NCBI RefSeq assembly: GCF_000157895.3
Contig: NC_022663.1
Location: forward strand, 2,728,001-2,792,000
DNA length: 64,000 bases
Direction of reading: 5' to 3'
Source of the DNA: Mycobacterium kansasii ATCC 12478
Lineage (GTDB): Bacteria > Actinomycetota > Actinomycetes > Mycobacteriales > Mycobacteriaceae
Made by a program: the position numbers and the translations under genes. This document shows, piece by piece, positions 1 through 10,905 of the stretch; position 1 is the first letter of the stretch; each line of letters begins with the position of its first letter. The notes under the pieces were generated by a model. It worked only from the letters and a program-made list of their open reading frames with translations, was not told where the DNA came from and did no database searches.

Positions 1-751
1 CAGCGAAAAAGGATTCGACCGCGTGGCGATACACCAGCGGCGCTTCATCGTGTACCAGATGACCTGCTTCCGGGACCTTCAGATACGTCGTCGGACAGTC
101 TCTTTCAGCCATCTCGCGCATCTGCCCGGGCGGTGTGACCGAGTTGCCGGCCTCGATCAGCAGTGCCGGGGCCTGCACCGCCCGCCACTGTGCCCAGTAG
201 TCGCGGGTGCCCCACTCGGCGGCGATCTCGATCCACCGTGCGGTATTTCCGTGCAGCCGCCAACCGGTGGCGGTGCGGTCGAAGGCCTCCAGAAAGTACT
301 GACCGGCGACCGGGCCGAACTCGGCGAAAACCTGTTCCGCAGAGGCGAATTCGACCGGAAGCGCATGCAGCCACGGCTCCCATGGACCGGTGGTGCGGCC
401 GACGAAGTCCGGTGCCATGTCCTCGACCACCAACGCCGAAACCAAATCCGGACGTTGCGCGGCCAAACACCACGAATGCAAAGCACCCATCGAATGCCCG
501 ACCAGTCGCGCCGCCACGCCCAGCGGAGCAACCGCGTCACCCAGGTCGATCACGAAGCGTTCGGTGCTGATCGGGTACGGATCGTCGACGTCACGGCCTC
601 GATGCCACGGCGCGTCGTAGGTATAGACACTGCCCAACCGGGTCAGCCAGGGCAGCTGCCGTGACCACGTGCTACCCCGGCCCATCAACCCGTGTACCAG
701 GACCAGCGGTTCACCTCGCCCTCCGCGATGGGTCAACAGATCGGCCGGCAT
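1..751 (-). CDS. alpha/beta hydrolase (Rv3591c-like), 3' end cut by window
   Basis: The minus-strand frame is open from ATG 751 to the left edge. It reads MPADLLTHRGGRGEPLVLVHG, an alpha/beta-hydrolase opening with the oxyanion-hole HG. A nucleophile elbow GHSMG follows about one third of the way in, and the catalytic His region GHLVHDE lies close to the window edge. A GTG three codons upstream (760) is an alternative start. The gene diverges from mhuD with about 23 bp between starts, so the two share a very short promoter region. As I recall it, M. tuberculosis has the same neighbour, a possible hydrolase of unknown substrate. The substrate cannot be read from sequence, and the C-terminus is missing only because the window ends. 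Confidence 0.85.
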   Translation of the reverse strand, partial: MPADLLTHRGGRGEPLVLVHGLMGRGSTWSRQLPWLTRLGSVYTYDAPWHRGRDVDDPYPISTERFVIDLGDAVAPLGVAARLVGHSMGALHSWCLAAQRPDLVSALVVEDMAPDFVGRTTGPWEPWLHALPVEFASAEQVFAEFGPVAGQYFLEAFDRTATGWRLHGNTARWIEIAAEWGTRDYWAQWRAVQAPALLIEAGNSVTPPGQMREMAERDCPTTYLKVPEAGHLVHDEAPLVYRHAVESFFA

Positions 752-774
752 GCGGGGCACGGTAACCTAGCGAC

Positions 775-1092
775 ATGCCAGTGGTGAAGATCAACGCAAT
801 CGAGGTGCCTGCCGGCGCTGGCCCCGAACTGGAGAAGCGTTTCGCCCACCGCGCGCATGCGGTGGAGAATTCTCCCGGTTTCCTCGGCTTTCAGCTGTTA
901 CGTCCGGTCAAGGGCGAAGACCGCTACTTCGTGGTGACACACTGGGAGTCTGATGAAGCATTCCAGGCCTGGGCGAACGGGCCGGCCATCGAAGCCCACG
1001 CCGGCCACCGGGCGAACCCCGTGGCGACAGGCGCTTCGCTGCTGGAATTCGAGGTTGTACTCGACGTTGCCGGGACTGGCGAAGCGAAATAG
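775..1092 (+). CDS. mhuD: heme-degrading monooxygenase MhuD
   Basis: A 105-residue single ABM-domain protein of the IsdG/MhuD family, nearly identical along its length to the M. tuberculosis protein as I remember it. The family residues for heme binding and ruffling are present: Asn7, Trp66 and the proximal heme ligand His75. MhuD cleaves heme to mycobilin and free iron in the cytosol without releasing carbon monoxide, so it supplies iron from host heme. The ATG at 775 matches the family start. The downstream lipoprotein gene lpqF probably begins inside the last codons of mhuD, which suggests co-transcription. Confidence 0.96.
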   Translation: MPVVKINAIEVPAGAGPELEKRFAHRAHAVENSPGFLGFQLLRPVKGEDRYFVVTHWESDEAFQAWANGPAIEAHAGHRANPVATGASLLEFEVVLDVAGTGEAK

Positions 1093-2431
1093 TCGGCAGG
1101 CGGCGCCGCGCCGTGCGTTGGCGTTGGGCGCCGCTGCCGCATTAGTGGTCACCCTGGCTCCCGGTTGCGCGCACTCGCCCACCCCAACCGCTAACGCAGC
1201 GGATCCAGGGCGCCGCATCGACACCAGAACACCACCCGGCCTGCGCGCCCAGCAGACGGTGGACATGCTCAACTCGGATTGGCCGATCGGCCCGGTGGGC
1301 GTCGGCACCCTGGCGACGCCCGGGCAAATCGGCTCCGTCGAGCACACCATGGCAGAGCTGTGGTGGGACCGCCCGTTCACCGTCGAGGGCGTAGCCATCG
1401 GCGCCAGTGTGGCCACGCTGCATCTCGTCTCGTCTTACGGTGCGCGGCAAGACATTCGGATCCATACCGACGACCAGGGCCAGGTCGACCGGTTCGATCT
1501 CGAGACCCAGCCACCGTCGGTCAGCTCGTGGCGCGACGTCGACGCCGTGTTGAGCCGAACCGGTGCCCGCTATTCGTACCAAGTCGCCAAGGTGACCAAC
1601 GGCAACTGCGACCCGGTAGCGGGCACCAATACTCGCGAATCCTTGCCGCTTGCTTCGATTTTCAAATTGTACGTGTTGCACGCCCTGGCGGACGCGGTTA
1701 AAGACGGCACGGTGTCCTGGGACGAAATGCTCACCGTGACTGCCAAGAGCAAAGCGGTGGGCTCGTCGGGCCTGGAACTGCCGCCCGGGGCGCATGTTTC
1801 GGTTCGCACCGCCGCCGAGAAGATGATCGCCACCAGCGACAACATGGCCACCGACTTGCTGATCGAGCGGCTGGGCACCCACGCTATCGAGGAGGCGCTG
1901 GCCACCGCCGGCCATCACGATCCGGCCAGCATGACACCGTTTCCCACAATGTACGAGCTGTTCTCCGTCGGCTGGGGTCAACCGGATGTGCGCGACCAAT
2001 GGAAGCACGCATCCCAGCAAGTCCGCGCTCAGTTACTGCAGCAGGCCAATGCCACGCCCTACCAACCTGATCCAACGCGCGCCCACACTCCCGCCTCCAC
2101 GTACGGCGCGGAGTGGTACGGCAGCGCCGAGGACATCTGCCGGGTGCACCTGGCGCTGCAGGGCGATGCGGTTGGTCCGGCCGCCCCGGTGAGGCAGATC
2201 CTGTCTGCAGTTGCGGGTATCCAACTGGATCGCACTGAATGGCCCTACATCGGCGCGAAGGCCGGTGGCCTGCCGGGGGACCTGACCTTCAGCTGGTATG
2301 CAGAGGACAAGACCGGCCAGCCGTGGGTGGTGAGTTTCCAGCTGAACTGGCCCCGCGATCACGGACCGACGGTGACCGGATGGATGCTGGAGGTCGCCAA
2401 GCAGGTCTTCGCATTGGTGGGTCCGCGATAG
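1067..2431 (+). CDS. lpqF: lipoprotein LpqF, serine beta-lactamase-like fold
   Basis: A predicted lipoprotein with a basic n-region, a hydrophobic stretch and a lipobox ending in LAPGC (Cys34 from this start). The second half has the class A beta-lactamase/DD-peptidase signature in order: SIFK (Ser197, Lys200), SDN (Ser257) and KAG (Lys398). It is therefore probably a membrane-anchored periplasmic serine hydrolase; its substrate is unknown. The frame is open from an ATG at 953, but that start lies deep inside mhuD and puts 38 extra residues before the signal peptide. TTG 1067 gives 454 residues, close to the length I recall for M. tuberculosis LpqF, so I prefer it. TTG 1118 is a further option. 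Confidence 0.88.
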   Translation: MPGLAKRNSRQAAPRRALALGAAAALVVTLAPGCAHSPTPTANAADPGRRIDTRTPPGLRAQQTVDMLNSDWPIGPVGVGTLATPGQIGSVEHTMAELWWDRPFTVEGVAIGASVATLHLVSSYGARQDIRIHTDDQGQVDRFDLETQPPSVSSWRDVDAVLSRTGARYSYQVAKVTNGNCDPVAGTNTRESLPLASIFKLYVLHALADAVKDGTVSWDEMLTVTAKSKAVGSSGLELPPGAHVSVRTAAEKMIATSDNMATDLLIERLGTHAIEEALATAGHHDPASMTPFPTMYELFSVGWGQPDVRDQWKHASQQVRAQLLQQANATPYQPDPTRAHTPASTYGAEWYGSAEDICRVHLALQGDAVGPAAPVRQILSAVAGIQLDRTEWPYIGAKAGGLPGDLTFSWYAEDKTGQPWVVSFQLNWPRDHGPTVTGWMLEVAKQVFALVGPR

Positions 2432-2435
2432 GTCG

Positions 2436-2987
2436 CTACAACCGTAGCGTCCACCGATGCCCGCGGTAGTGCATGACGGTTCGGGTGACCGGGGCTATAT
2501 CGATGCGCCAGAACGAATTCGGTGGACCATCCAGAGCCACCAGGACGGCTGCTCGGATCACCGCCGGATGGGTCACCGCCACGGTGTTGCCGGCCAACGA
2601 CGCCAGCCATCCGGCCACCCGGTCGATCAGGTTGACGATGGACTCGCCGCCGTGCGGTGCCTCGGCGGGTTCGGTCAGCCACGCCCGAAGCTGATGGTCG
2701 TCAACGTGCTCGAGGTCGGCGCCCCGCCAACATCCGCAATCGAGGTCGGCCAGCAGCGGCTCCGTCGCGGGCCGTAGTCCTAGCAGCTGAGCCGTTTGCC
2801 GGGTCCGCCGCTCGGGTGCGGCCAGTTGGGTAACGCCGGGCACTCCCGCCCTGATCTCGATGGGCCCAGCGGTTTCGGCCTGGCGACGGCCGGCGTCGTT
2901 GAGCGGCTCGTCAGCCGGGAACCGCCCGACCGCCATGGCATCGGTCATCGCGTGCGACACCAATGTCAGCCTGGCGATGTGGCTCAC
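2436..2987 (-). CDS. histidine phosphatase family protein linked to Cbt cobalt transporter
   Basis: About 183 residues with the histidine-phosphatase (phosphoglycerate mutase-like) pattern. An early LVSHAMTDA holds the catalytic His, with Ser-His-Ala in place of the usual Arg-His-Gly. A second catalytic-type His lies in VTHPAVIRA near residue 145. GTG 2987 is chosen because it leaves 7 bases after the cbtA stop; a start at 3038 would overlap cbtA. The gene sits last in the riboswitch-controlled cbtB-cbtA operon, so a role in cobalamin or cobalt metabolism is inferred from context. A CobC-like ribazole phosphatase is one possibility, but the altered RHG motif makes enzyme activity uncertain. 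It converges with lpqF, 4 bases apart. Confidence 0.8.
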   Translation of the reverse strand: MSHIARLTLVSHAMTDAMAVGRFPADEPLNDAGRRQAETAGPIEIRAGVPGVTQLAAPERRTRQTAQLLGLRPATEPLLADLDCGCWRGADLEHVDDHQLRAWLTEPAEAPHGGESIVNLIDRVAGWLASLAGNTVAVTHPAVIRAAVLVALDGPPNSFWRIDIAPVTRTVMHYRGHRWTLRL

Positions 2988-2994
2988 TGGCGGG

Positions 2995-3786
2995 TCACGC
3001 CGCGATGCTCGCCGCCCGTCGCGTCCCGGCCGCTGCATCCAGCAACCGCCGCGCCAGCATCGAAAAGACCACTCCGATGGTCGCCCACAGCACCACCTGG
3101 GTGCCCAGCGACGCGAGCCTGAATTCGTAGAGAACGTCGGCCGGGAAACCGGGATAGGTGATCGTTCCGGCGGCGTCGCGCATCGGCCCGGGTGTCTCGT
3201 CGAAGGTCGGCAACACCAGCATGACCACCGCAGTCGCCGCTATGTAGGCACCGACGGCGGCTAGCCCGGCGTTCCACGCACCCAGCCGCGGAGCCAACCG
3301 GCCACCCAACCACACGGCGGCCAGTGCCAGCACCACCGACGCCAGCACCATGACCAGGTACCACAGGGTGCGCGAGCCGATCGTGTCCGCCTGGCCCACG
3401 GCAGGCGGGTTGGGCGGATACTTCACAAACGGCACCAGATACACCGCGATACCGGCACCGGCGGCCAGGCGCATCGAAAGCTGTTGCGGCCCAACGCTTG
3501 CGACCCGTTGGTAAGCAACGCAGAACAGGACGGCGAACAACGCGCCCATGGCGATGCCGAAAATCAGGACGCCGAAACCCAATCCGGCGTTGCCCTGCAC
3601 GCCGCGGCTGAGCAATTCGGCGCCGTGCTCGTGCACGCCCTGAGCGTGCGCCGCTTCGGTGCGGCCGTCCTCGTAGTCGATTGCGCGGCCCACGATGGGC
3701 TCGGCGAACACCCGCGAGAACGCAAAAGCCAGGACAGCGCCCACGGCGCCGGCCAGGAGTCCGCGCGCTATCAGACGCTTCTCCAT
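2995..3786 (-). CDS. cbtA: CbtA family cobalt transporter subunit
   Basis: A 263-residue membrane protein with several hydrophobic helices: residues about 7-27, 73-95, 105-122, 140-165, 172-192 and 228-250. It starts MEKRLIARGLLAGAVGAVLA, typical of CbtA, and has a His-rich segment (HAQGVHEHG) near residue 50 in the first loop. CbtA and CbtB are predicted to form a cobalt importer feeding vitamin B12 synthesis. The gene follows cbtB by about 15 bases and precedes a histidine phosphatase. The cobalamin riboswitch upstream of cbtB supports the assignment independently of the protein sequence. Confidence 0.88.
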   Translation of the reverse strand: MEKRLIARGLLAGAVGAVLAFAFSRVFAEPIVGRAIDYEDGRTEAAHAQGVHEHGAELLSRGVQGNAGLGFGVLIFGIAMGALFAVLFCVAYQRVASVGPQQLSMRLAAGAGIAVYLVPFVKYPPNPPAVGQADTIGSRTLWYLVMVLASVVLALAAVWLGGRLAPRLGAWNAGLAAVGAYIAATAVVMLVLPTFDETPGPMRDAAGTITYPGFPADVLYEFRLASLGTQVVLWATIGVVFSMLARRLLDAAAGTRRAASIAA

Positions 3787-3801
3787 GGTGTCGGCGGCAG
3801 C

Positions 3802-4011
3802 TCAGTGGCAGGGGAAGCCGAGCAGGTGCCTTGCGTCGTGGAAGAACTCGTGCACGTGCGAGTCGCTGCCGAACAGCGACACCGCGCCCTGGTCGAAGCC
3901 GACGAAGTAGATGGCCAGCAACGCCAGGACGGTGGTGGCCGCCAACCACAGCGCGGCGCCGGCTGCTGAAACATCAACCGGCCGAGCAGGGGTTGCCTGG
4001 GAATTAGCCAC
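3802..4011 (-). CDS. cbtB: CbtB family cobalt transporter subunit, short
   Basis: A 69-residue protein with one transmembrane helix (about residues 18-37) and a His-rich C-terminus, HVHEFFHDARHLLGFPCH, the hallmark of CbtB and a likely metal-binding tail. GTG 4011 is chosen because a strong AGAAGGAG ribosome site lies about 7 bases upstream. A longer frame from 4110 would run through the riboswitch and is rejected. It is the first gene of the cbtB-cbtA-phosphatase operon, and its leader carries the cobalamin riboswitch at about 4040-4165. Confidence 0.88.
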   Translation of the reverse strand: MANSQATPARPVDVSAAGAALWLAATTVLALLAIYFVGFDQGAVSLFGSDSHVHEFFHDARHLLGFPCH

Positions 4012-4039
4012 GGGTGAACTCCTTCTGGGGATCTCGCGT

Positions 4040-4165
4040 CCCACGTTGAGTGCTGGTGACGGGCAACGGGTCTGACTGTGCACAGTGGCGCGACCGTTCT
4101 GGACTCTCACCAGATTCCGCCGCCGTCGTCGACACCGGTCAGTCTAAACCGTGCCGACCGCATCG
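4040..4165 (-). promoter_or_regulatory. cobalamin (AdoCbl) riboswitch in cbtB leader
   Basis: On the minus strand, in the expected order: GGTGAGAGTCC (complement of 4101-4111), the conserved GCCACTG (complement of 4083-4089), and a B12 box AGTCAGACCCGTTGCC (complement of 4062-4077). This matches the conserved core of cobalamin riboswitches. It ends about 50 bases before the cbtB start. The expected effect is repression of cobalt uptake when adenosylcobalamin is plentiful. Outer boundaries are approximate because the P1 stem was not folded. Confidence 0.9.
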
Positions 4166-4507
4166 TGGGTTAATAGGCGGCTCCCGACGATCTCGGTTTC
4201 TACTCACATGATTCGGTCAAAACGCCCGGTACGGATCTATCCGATCGGTGTGCCGTTGGGTGTGCGGTTCGCACCGCAACCGAGGTCGCCCTGCGGCGAA
4301 GGCAGACACCGGCACCATGGTTCGCGGTGTTGGTGCGGCCATCGCCGGTCAGCAACCGGAGGCCACCATCTCGTCCTCACCGACGAAATCGAACCCACCC
4401 AGCTTCTGTATGAGGACGCTCGCTACACGTAGAATTCCTGGACGAAGAATTCCGGCTGGATAGCGCAGTCGCTCTCAAGCCAATGCGGACCCGAGGTGGC
4501 CGCCAAA
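4166..4507. other. gene-free stretch between riboswitch and first PE_PGRS
   Basis: About 340 bases with no convincing gene on either strand. It should hold the cbtB promoter (minus strand) and the 3' end of the PE_PGRS transcript. I see no clear terminator hairpin or -35/-10 pair. Confidence 0.5.
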
Positions 4508-6103
4508 TCAGCCCGGCTGGCCGTGCGCGCCCTCGGCACCGCCTTGTCCGGCGTCACCTGGTCCGCCGGGGTCGCCAGGGTTGCCGCCAGGGATTCCGCG
4601 CCCACCGTCGCCGCCCGCACCGCCGGTACCACCGTCACCGCCCAGGCCTCCGGCACCGCCCGAACCACCGAGGCCGGGGCTGCCTGCGCGACCGAACAGT
4701 CCGCCCGTGCCGCCCGCGCCGCCGTTTCCGCCGTCGCCGCCGGTGCCGCCGGTGCCGCCGACGCCGCCGACGCCGCCAGTACCACCGTCGCCACCCTGAA
4801 CGCGAAGACCGAGGCCGCCGACGCCGCCGGTGCCTCCGGTGCCGCCGATGGCGCCCATGCCGCCGCCACCGCCGACGCCGCCGGTCCCGCCGTCACCACC
4901 GTCACCGACCAGCAGCCCGCCACGACCGCCCGCACCCCCGGTACCGCCGGCGCCGCCCGCACTGCCGGGCGCCCCCGGACCACCGGTGCCGCCCGGGCCA
5001 CCAGTGCCGCCACTGACGCCGCCGAGGCCGCCGCCACCGCCGGTGCCGCCGGTCTGCCCGAACTCGGTGCCGTCGTGGCCGGCCTTACCGGTGCCGCCGA
5101 CGCCAGAAGCATTGTCGGCGCCGTTGGCTCCGGCCTGCGCCGGAAGAGTCGCGGGGTTGACACCGGCCGCGCCGAGCGCGCCGCTCCCGCCGGCCCCGCC
5201 GCCACCACCGTTACCCCACAACCCGGCGTTGCCGCCGGCACCCCCGAGGCCGCCGTTACCACTGGCGGCCGCCGCAGCGCCACCGGCCCCACCGGCACCA
5301 CCGTCGCCATACAACAGCCCGCCCACTCCTCCGGCACCCCCGTTGCCGCCGTTGCCGCCGAACAAACCGCTGCCGGCTGGCCCGCCGGACCCACCGTCCC
5401 CACCGGCCCCACCGCTGCCCCACCACCCCGCAGCACCGCCCGCACCCCCGGACCCTCCATTACCCCCATTGGGACTCATACCGCCCGCGATGCCGTTTCC
5501 ACCGTGACCGCCGGCCCCACCGGCGCCGAACAACCATCCACCGTGACCGCCGGCACCGCCGGCCGCACCGGCCCCACCGGCCCCACCAGCCCCGCCATTA
5601 CCGATCAACCCCGCAGCGCCACCGGCACCACCGGCCACCCCGGCAGCCGTCGCCGAAAAACCGTTGCCGCCGTTCCCGAACAACAACCCGCCGGGCGCGC
5701 CGTTCGGATTCCCCGCCGTCCCGTTAGCGCCGTCGCCAATCAGCGGACGCCCCAACAACGCCTGACTGGGCGCATTAACCGCCCCCAACACGTCTTGTCC
5801 CAACGTCTGCAACGGCGAGGCATTAGCCCCCTCAGCCCCGGCATACGCGCCCCCGGCACCGGTCAACACCTGCACAAACTGCTCATGAAACACCGCCGCA
5901 CGAGCACAAAGCACCTGATAAGCCTGCCCATGCTCAGAAAACAACGACGCCACAGCCGCCGACACCTCATCGGCACCCGCGGCCACCACCCCCGTCGTCG
6001 AAGCCACCACCGCCGCATTCGCAGCGCTCAACGCCGAGCCGATACCCGCCAAATCGGTCGCCGCCACCGCCAACATCTCTGGGGCCGCCACCACAAACGG
6101 CAC
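4508..6103 (-). CDS. PE_PGRS family protein, copy 1 of a tandem pair (PE_PGRS59 position)
   Basis: About 531 residues: a PE domain (residues 1-93, start PFVVAAPEMLAVAATDL), a linker with the conserved LLGRPLIGDGANG, then Gly-Gly-Ala/Gly-Gly-Asn repeats to the C-terminus. GTG 6103 is chosen because GGGAGGA lies 6 bases upstream and the product then starts as PE proteins do; an upstream in-frame ATG at 6124 is less likely. PE domains direct export through type VII secretion, and PGRS proteins are cell-surface or secreted. The N-terminal two thirds and the upstream 115 bp are almost identical to the next gene. The C-terminal repeats differ. Confidence 0.93.
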   Translation of the reverse strand: MPFVVAAPEMLAVAATDLAGIGSALSAANAAVVASTTGVVAAGADEVSAAVASLFSEHGQAYQVLCARAAVFHEQFVQVLTGAGGAYAGAEGANASPLQTLGQDVLGAVNAPSQALLGRPLIGDGANGTAGNPNGAPGGLLFGNGGNGFSATAAGVAGGAGGAAGLIGNGGAGGAGGAGAAGGAGGHGGWLFGAGGAGGHGGNGIAGGMSPNGGNGGSGGAGGAAGWWGSGGAGGDGGSGGPAGSGLFGGNGGNGGAGGVGGLLYGDGGAGGAGGAAAAASGNGGLGGAGGNAGLWGNGGGGGAGGSGALGAAGVNPATLPAQAGANGADNASGVGGTGKAGHDGTEFGQTGGTGGGGGLGGVSGGTGGPGGTGGPGAPGSAGGAGGTGGAGGRGGLLVGDGGDGGTGGVGGGGGMGAIGGTGGTGGVGGLGLRVQGGDGGTGGVGGVGGTGGTGGDGGNGGAGGTGGLFGRAGSPGLGGSGGAGGLGGDGGTGGAGGDGGRGIPGGNPGDPGGPGDAGQGGAEGAHGQPG

Positions 6104-6219
6104 AACGTCCTCCCTGCGACACAACTCTCACCGCTCACCACCGAAGCGATCAGAAGAACAAATCGTATCGCGACCCCACCAATCACACCCCGCTTTCCAC
6201 CACACCCCACCCACCACCA
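4835..6219. repeat. direct duplication, copy 1 (~1.38 kb)
   Basis: Nearly identical to 6601-7982, in the same orientation, offset 1763-1766 bp. It covers the leader, the PE domain and about the first two thirds of the PGRS gene. Identity stops upstream at about 6219/7982. Confidence 0.92.
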
Positions 6220-6264
6220 TCGGGATAGTCTTCGTCGACCGATCCCCGATTTCGTCAACCCTAA

Positions 6265-7866
6265 TCAGCCGGGTTGGCCGTCCGCACCGTTGGCACCGTC
6301 TTGTCCGGGGCCGCCCGGATGGCCCGGATCGCCATCGTGACCGCCGAAGGTGGCGATTCCGCCGTCGCCACCTCCACCGCCGGTGCCGCCCTTACCGCCC
6401 TGCCCCCCGGCCCCGCCGTCGCCACCATGCCCGGTCGCACCTCCGTGGCCCAGCAGTCCGCTCGCGCCGCCCGTGCCGCCCGCGCCGCCGTTTCCGCCGT
6501 CGCCGCCGGTGCCGCCGGTCCCACCGGCTCCCCCATTGCCGCCATTGCCGCCGTTGTTGGCGCCCCTGCCGAGCCCATCGCCGCCGGCCCCGCCGGTGCC
6601 TCCGGTGCCGCCGATGGCGCCCATGCCGCCGCCACCGCCGACGCCGCCGGTCCCGCCGTCACCACCGTCACCGACCAGCAGCCCGCCACGACCGCCCGCA
6701 CCCCCGGTACCGCCGGCGCCGCCCGCACTGCCGGGCGCCCCCGGACCACCGGTGCCGCCCGGGCCACCAGCGCCGCCACTGACGCCGCCGAGGCCGCCGC
6801 CACCGCCGGTGCCGCCGGTCTGCCCGAACTCGGTGCCGTCGTGGCCGGCCTTACCGGTGCCGCCGACGCCAGAAGCATTGTCGGCGCCGTTGGCTCCGGC
6901 CTGCGCCGGAAGAGTCGCGGGGTTGACACCGGCCGCGCCGAGCGCGCCGCTCCCGCCGGCCCCGCCGCCACCACCGTTACCCCACAACCCGGCGTTGCCG
7001 CCGGCACCCCCGAGGCCGCCGTTACCACTGGCGGCCACCGCAGCGCCACCGGCCCCACCGGCACCACCGTCGCCATACAACAGCCCGCCCACTCCTCCGG
7101 CACCCCCGTCGCCGCCGTTGCCGCCGTTGCCGCCGCCGGCTGGCCCGCCGGACCCACCGTCCCCACCGGCCCCACCGCTGCCCCACCACCCCGCAGCACC
7201 GCCCGCACCCCCGGACCCTCCATTACCCCCATTGGGACTCATACCGCCCGCGATGCCGTTTCCACCGTGACCGCCGGCCCCACCGGCGCCGAACAACCAT
7301 CCACCGTGACCGCCGGCACCGCCGGCCGCACCGGCCCCACCGGCCCCACCAGCCCCGCCATTACCGATCAACCCCGCAGCGCCACCGGCACCACCGGCCA
7401 CCCCGGCAGCCGTCGCCGAAAAACCGTTGCCGCCGTTCCCGAACAACAACCCGCCGGGCGCGCCGTTCGGATTCCCCGCCGTCCCGTTAGCGCCGTCGCC
7501 AATCAGCGGACGCCCCAACAACGCCTGACTGGGCGCATTAACCGCCCCCAACACGTCTTGTCCCAACGTCTGCAACGGCGAGGCATTAGCCCCCTCAGCC
7601 CCGGCATACGCGCCCCCGGCACCGGTCAACACCTGCACAAACTGCTCATGAAACACCGCCGCACGAGCACAAAGCACCTGATAAGCCTGCCCATGCTCAG
7701 AAAACAACGACGCCACAGCCGCCGACACCTCATCGGCACCCGCGGCCACCACCCCCGTCGTCGAAGCCACCACCGCCGCATTCGCAGCGCTCAACGCCGA
7801 GCCGATACCCGCCAAATCGGTCGCCGCCACCGCCAACATCTCTGGGGCCGCCACCACAAACGGCAC
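6265..7866 (-). CDS. PE_PGRS family protein, copy 2 of a tandem pair
   Basis: About 533 residues with the same PE domain and linker as copy 1, then a PGRS region. From about 6601 to 7982 it matches 4835-6219 almost base for base, including the ribosome site and leader. The difference I can see is a swap of a few codons (SGLFG in copy 1, shorter in copy 2) giving a net 3-bp change. The last ~110 residues diverge. GTG 7866 is chosen by the same reasoning as copy 1. It lies between copy 1 and clpC1, where I recall a single PE_PGRS gene in M. tuberculosis. Confidence 0.93.
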   Translation of the reverse strand: MPFVVAAPEMLAVAATDLAGIGSALSAANAAVVASTTGVVAAGADEVSAAVASLFSEHGQAYQVLCARAAVFHEQFVQVLTGAGGAYAGAEGANASPLQTLGQDVLGAVNAPSQALLGRPLIGDGANGTAGNPNGAPGGLLFGNGGNGFSATAAGVAGGAGGAAGLIGNGGAGGAGGAGAAGGAGGHGGWLFGAGGAGGHGGNGIAGGMSPNGGNGGSGGAGGAAGWWGSGGAGGDGGSGGPAGGGNGGNGGDGGAGGVGGLLYGDGGAGGAGGAAVAASGNGGLGGAGGNAGLWGNGGGGGAGGSGALGAAGVNPATLPAQAGANGADNASGVGGTGKAGHDGTEFGQTGGTGGGGGLGGVSGGAGGPGGTGGPGAPGSAGGAGGTGGAGGRGGLLVGDGGDGGTGGVGGGGGMGAIGGTGGTGGAGGDGLGRGANNGGNGGNGGAGGTGGTGGDGGNGGAGGTGGASGLLGHGGATGHGGDGGAGGQGGKGGTGGGGGDGGIATFGGHDGDPGHPGGPGQDGANGADGQPG

Positions 7867-7982
7867 AACGTCCTCCCTGCGACACAACTCTCACCGCTCA
7901 CCACCGAAGCGATCAGAAGAACAAATCGTATCGCGACCCCACCAATCACACCCCGCTTTCCACCACACCCCACCCACCACCA
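6601..7982. repeat. direct duplication, copy 2 (~1.38 kb)
   Basis: Partner of 4835-6219. The junction downstream (7983 onward) goes into the clpC1 terminator region, so the clpC1-proximal copy keeps the ancestral flank on that side. Confidence 0.92.
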
Positions 7983-8006
7983 CCATGGGGCTGCCCAGCA
8001 GACGGC

Positions 8007-8044
8007 AAACGGGCGGTTTGAGCAAACTCAATAACCGCCCGTTA
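8007..8044 (-). terminator. intrinsic terminator after clpC1
   Basis: Just past the clpC1 stop, the minus strand reads ACGGGCGGTT, a 12-14 base loop, then AACCGCCCGT followed by TTGCC. That is a 10-bp perfect stem with a short T run. Confidence 0.75.
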
Positions 8045-8058
8045 CGCGCGTTTCCGGA

Positions 8059-10605
<2,547 letters not shown>

Positions 10606-10861
10606 CGGCGGTTACCTGCTCTCCTCATCGGTACTTTGGTCGGCCCCGAGCCGGTCCGGCTCGGCCCCGCGTACCTGCTGTCCACTGTAATGGTCGGCCC
10701 GCCAGGGTTCATAACCTTGCGGTGCCTAGCGGCTCCGGGGCGCGGACCTCTGTCCGCGTTACACCTCTTATTTCAGAACCGCACCACATCAACGAGGAGA
10801 ATCGCCGCTATGTTTCCGGTGCCGACCGGCGGCGAGTTCGCCACCAGCGAAAGCGACACAG
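10606..10861. other. clpC1 upstream region
   Basis: About 250 bases between the lsr2 terminator and clpC1. It should hold the clpC1 promoter and leader. No gene is seen on either strand; the long plus-strand frame across it is the antisense shadow of clpC1. I could not assign a confident promoter. Confidence 0.5.
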
Positions 10862-10895
10862 CACCGGCGCCCAAGCGGGAGCCTGGGCGCCGGTG
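10862..10895 (-). terminator. stem-loop terminator after lsr2
   Basis: CACCGGCGCCC and GGGCGCCGGTG arms (about 11 bp, perfect) around a 12-base loop, starting about 10 bases after the lsr2 stop. No T run, as is common in mycobacteria. Confidence 0.65.
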
Positions 10896-10905
10896 TGAGC
10901 GATTG

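Noticed and set aside
4496..8034. Plus-strand frames of up to 614 codons opposite the two PE_PGRS genes
   Set aside because: They are the antisense of GGN-repeat DNA, giving Ala/Thr- or Pro-rich sequence; the minus strand has PE domains and ribosome sites.
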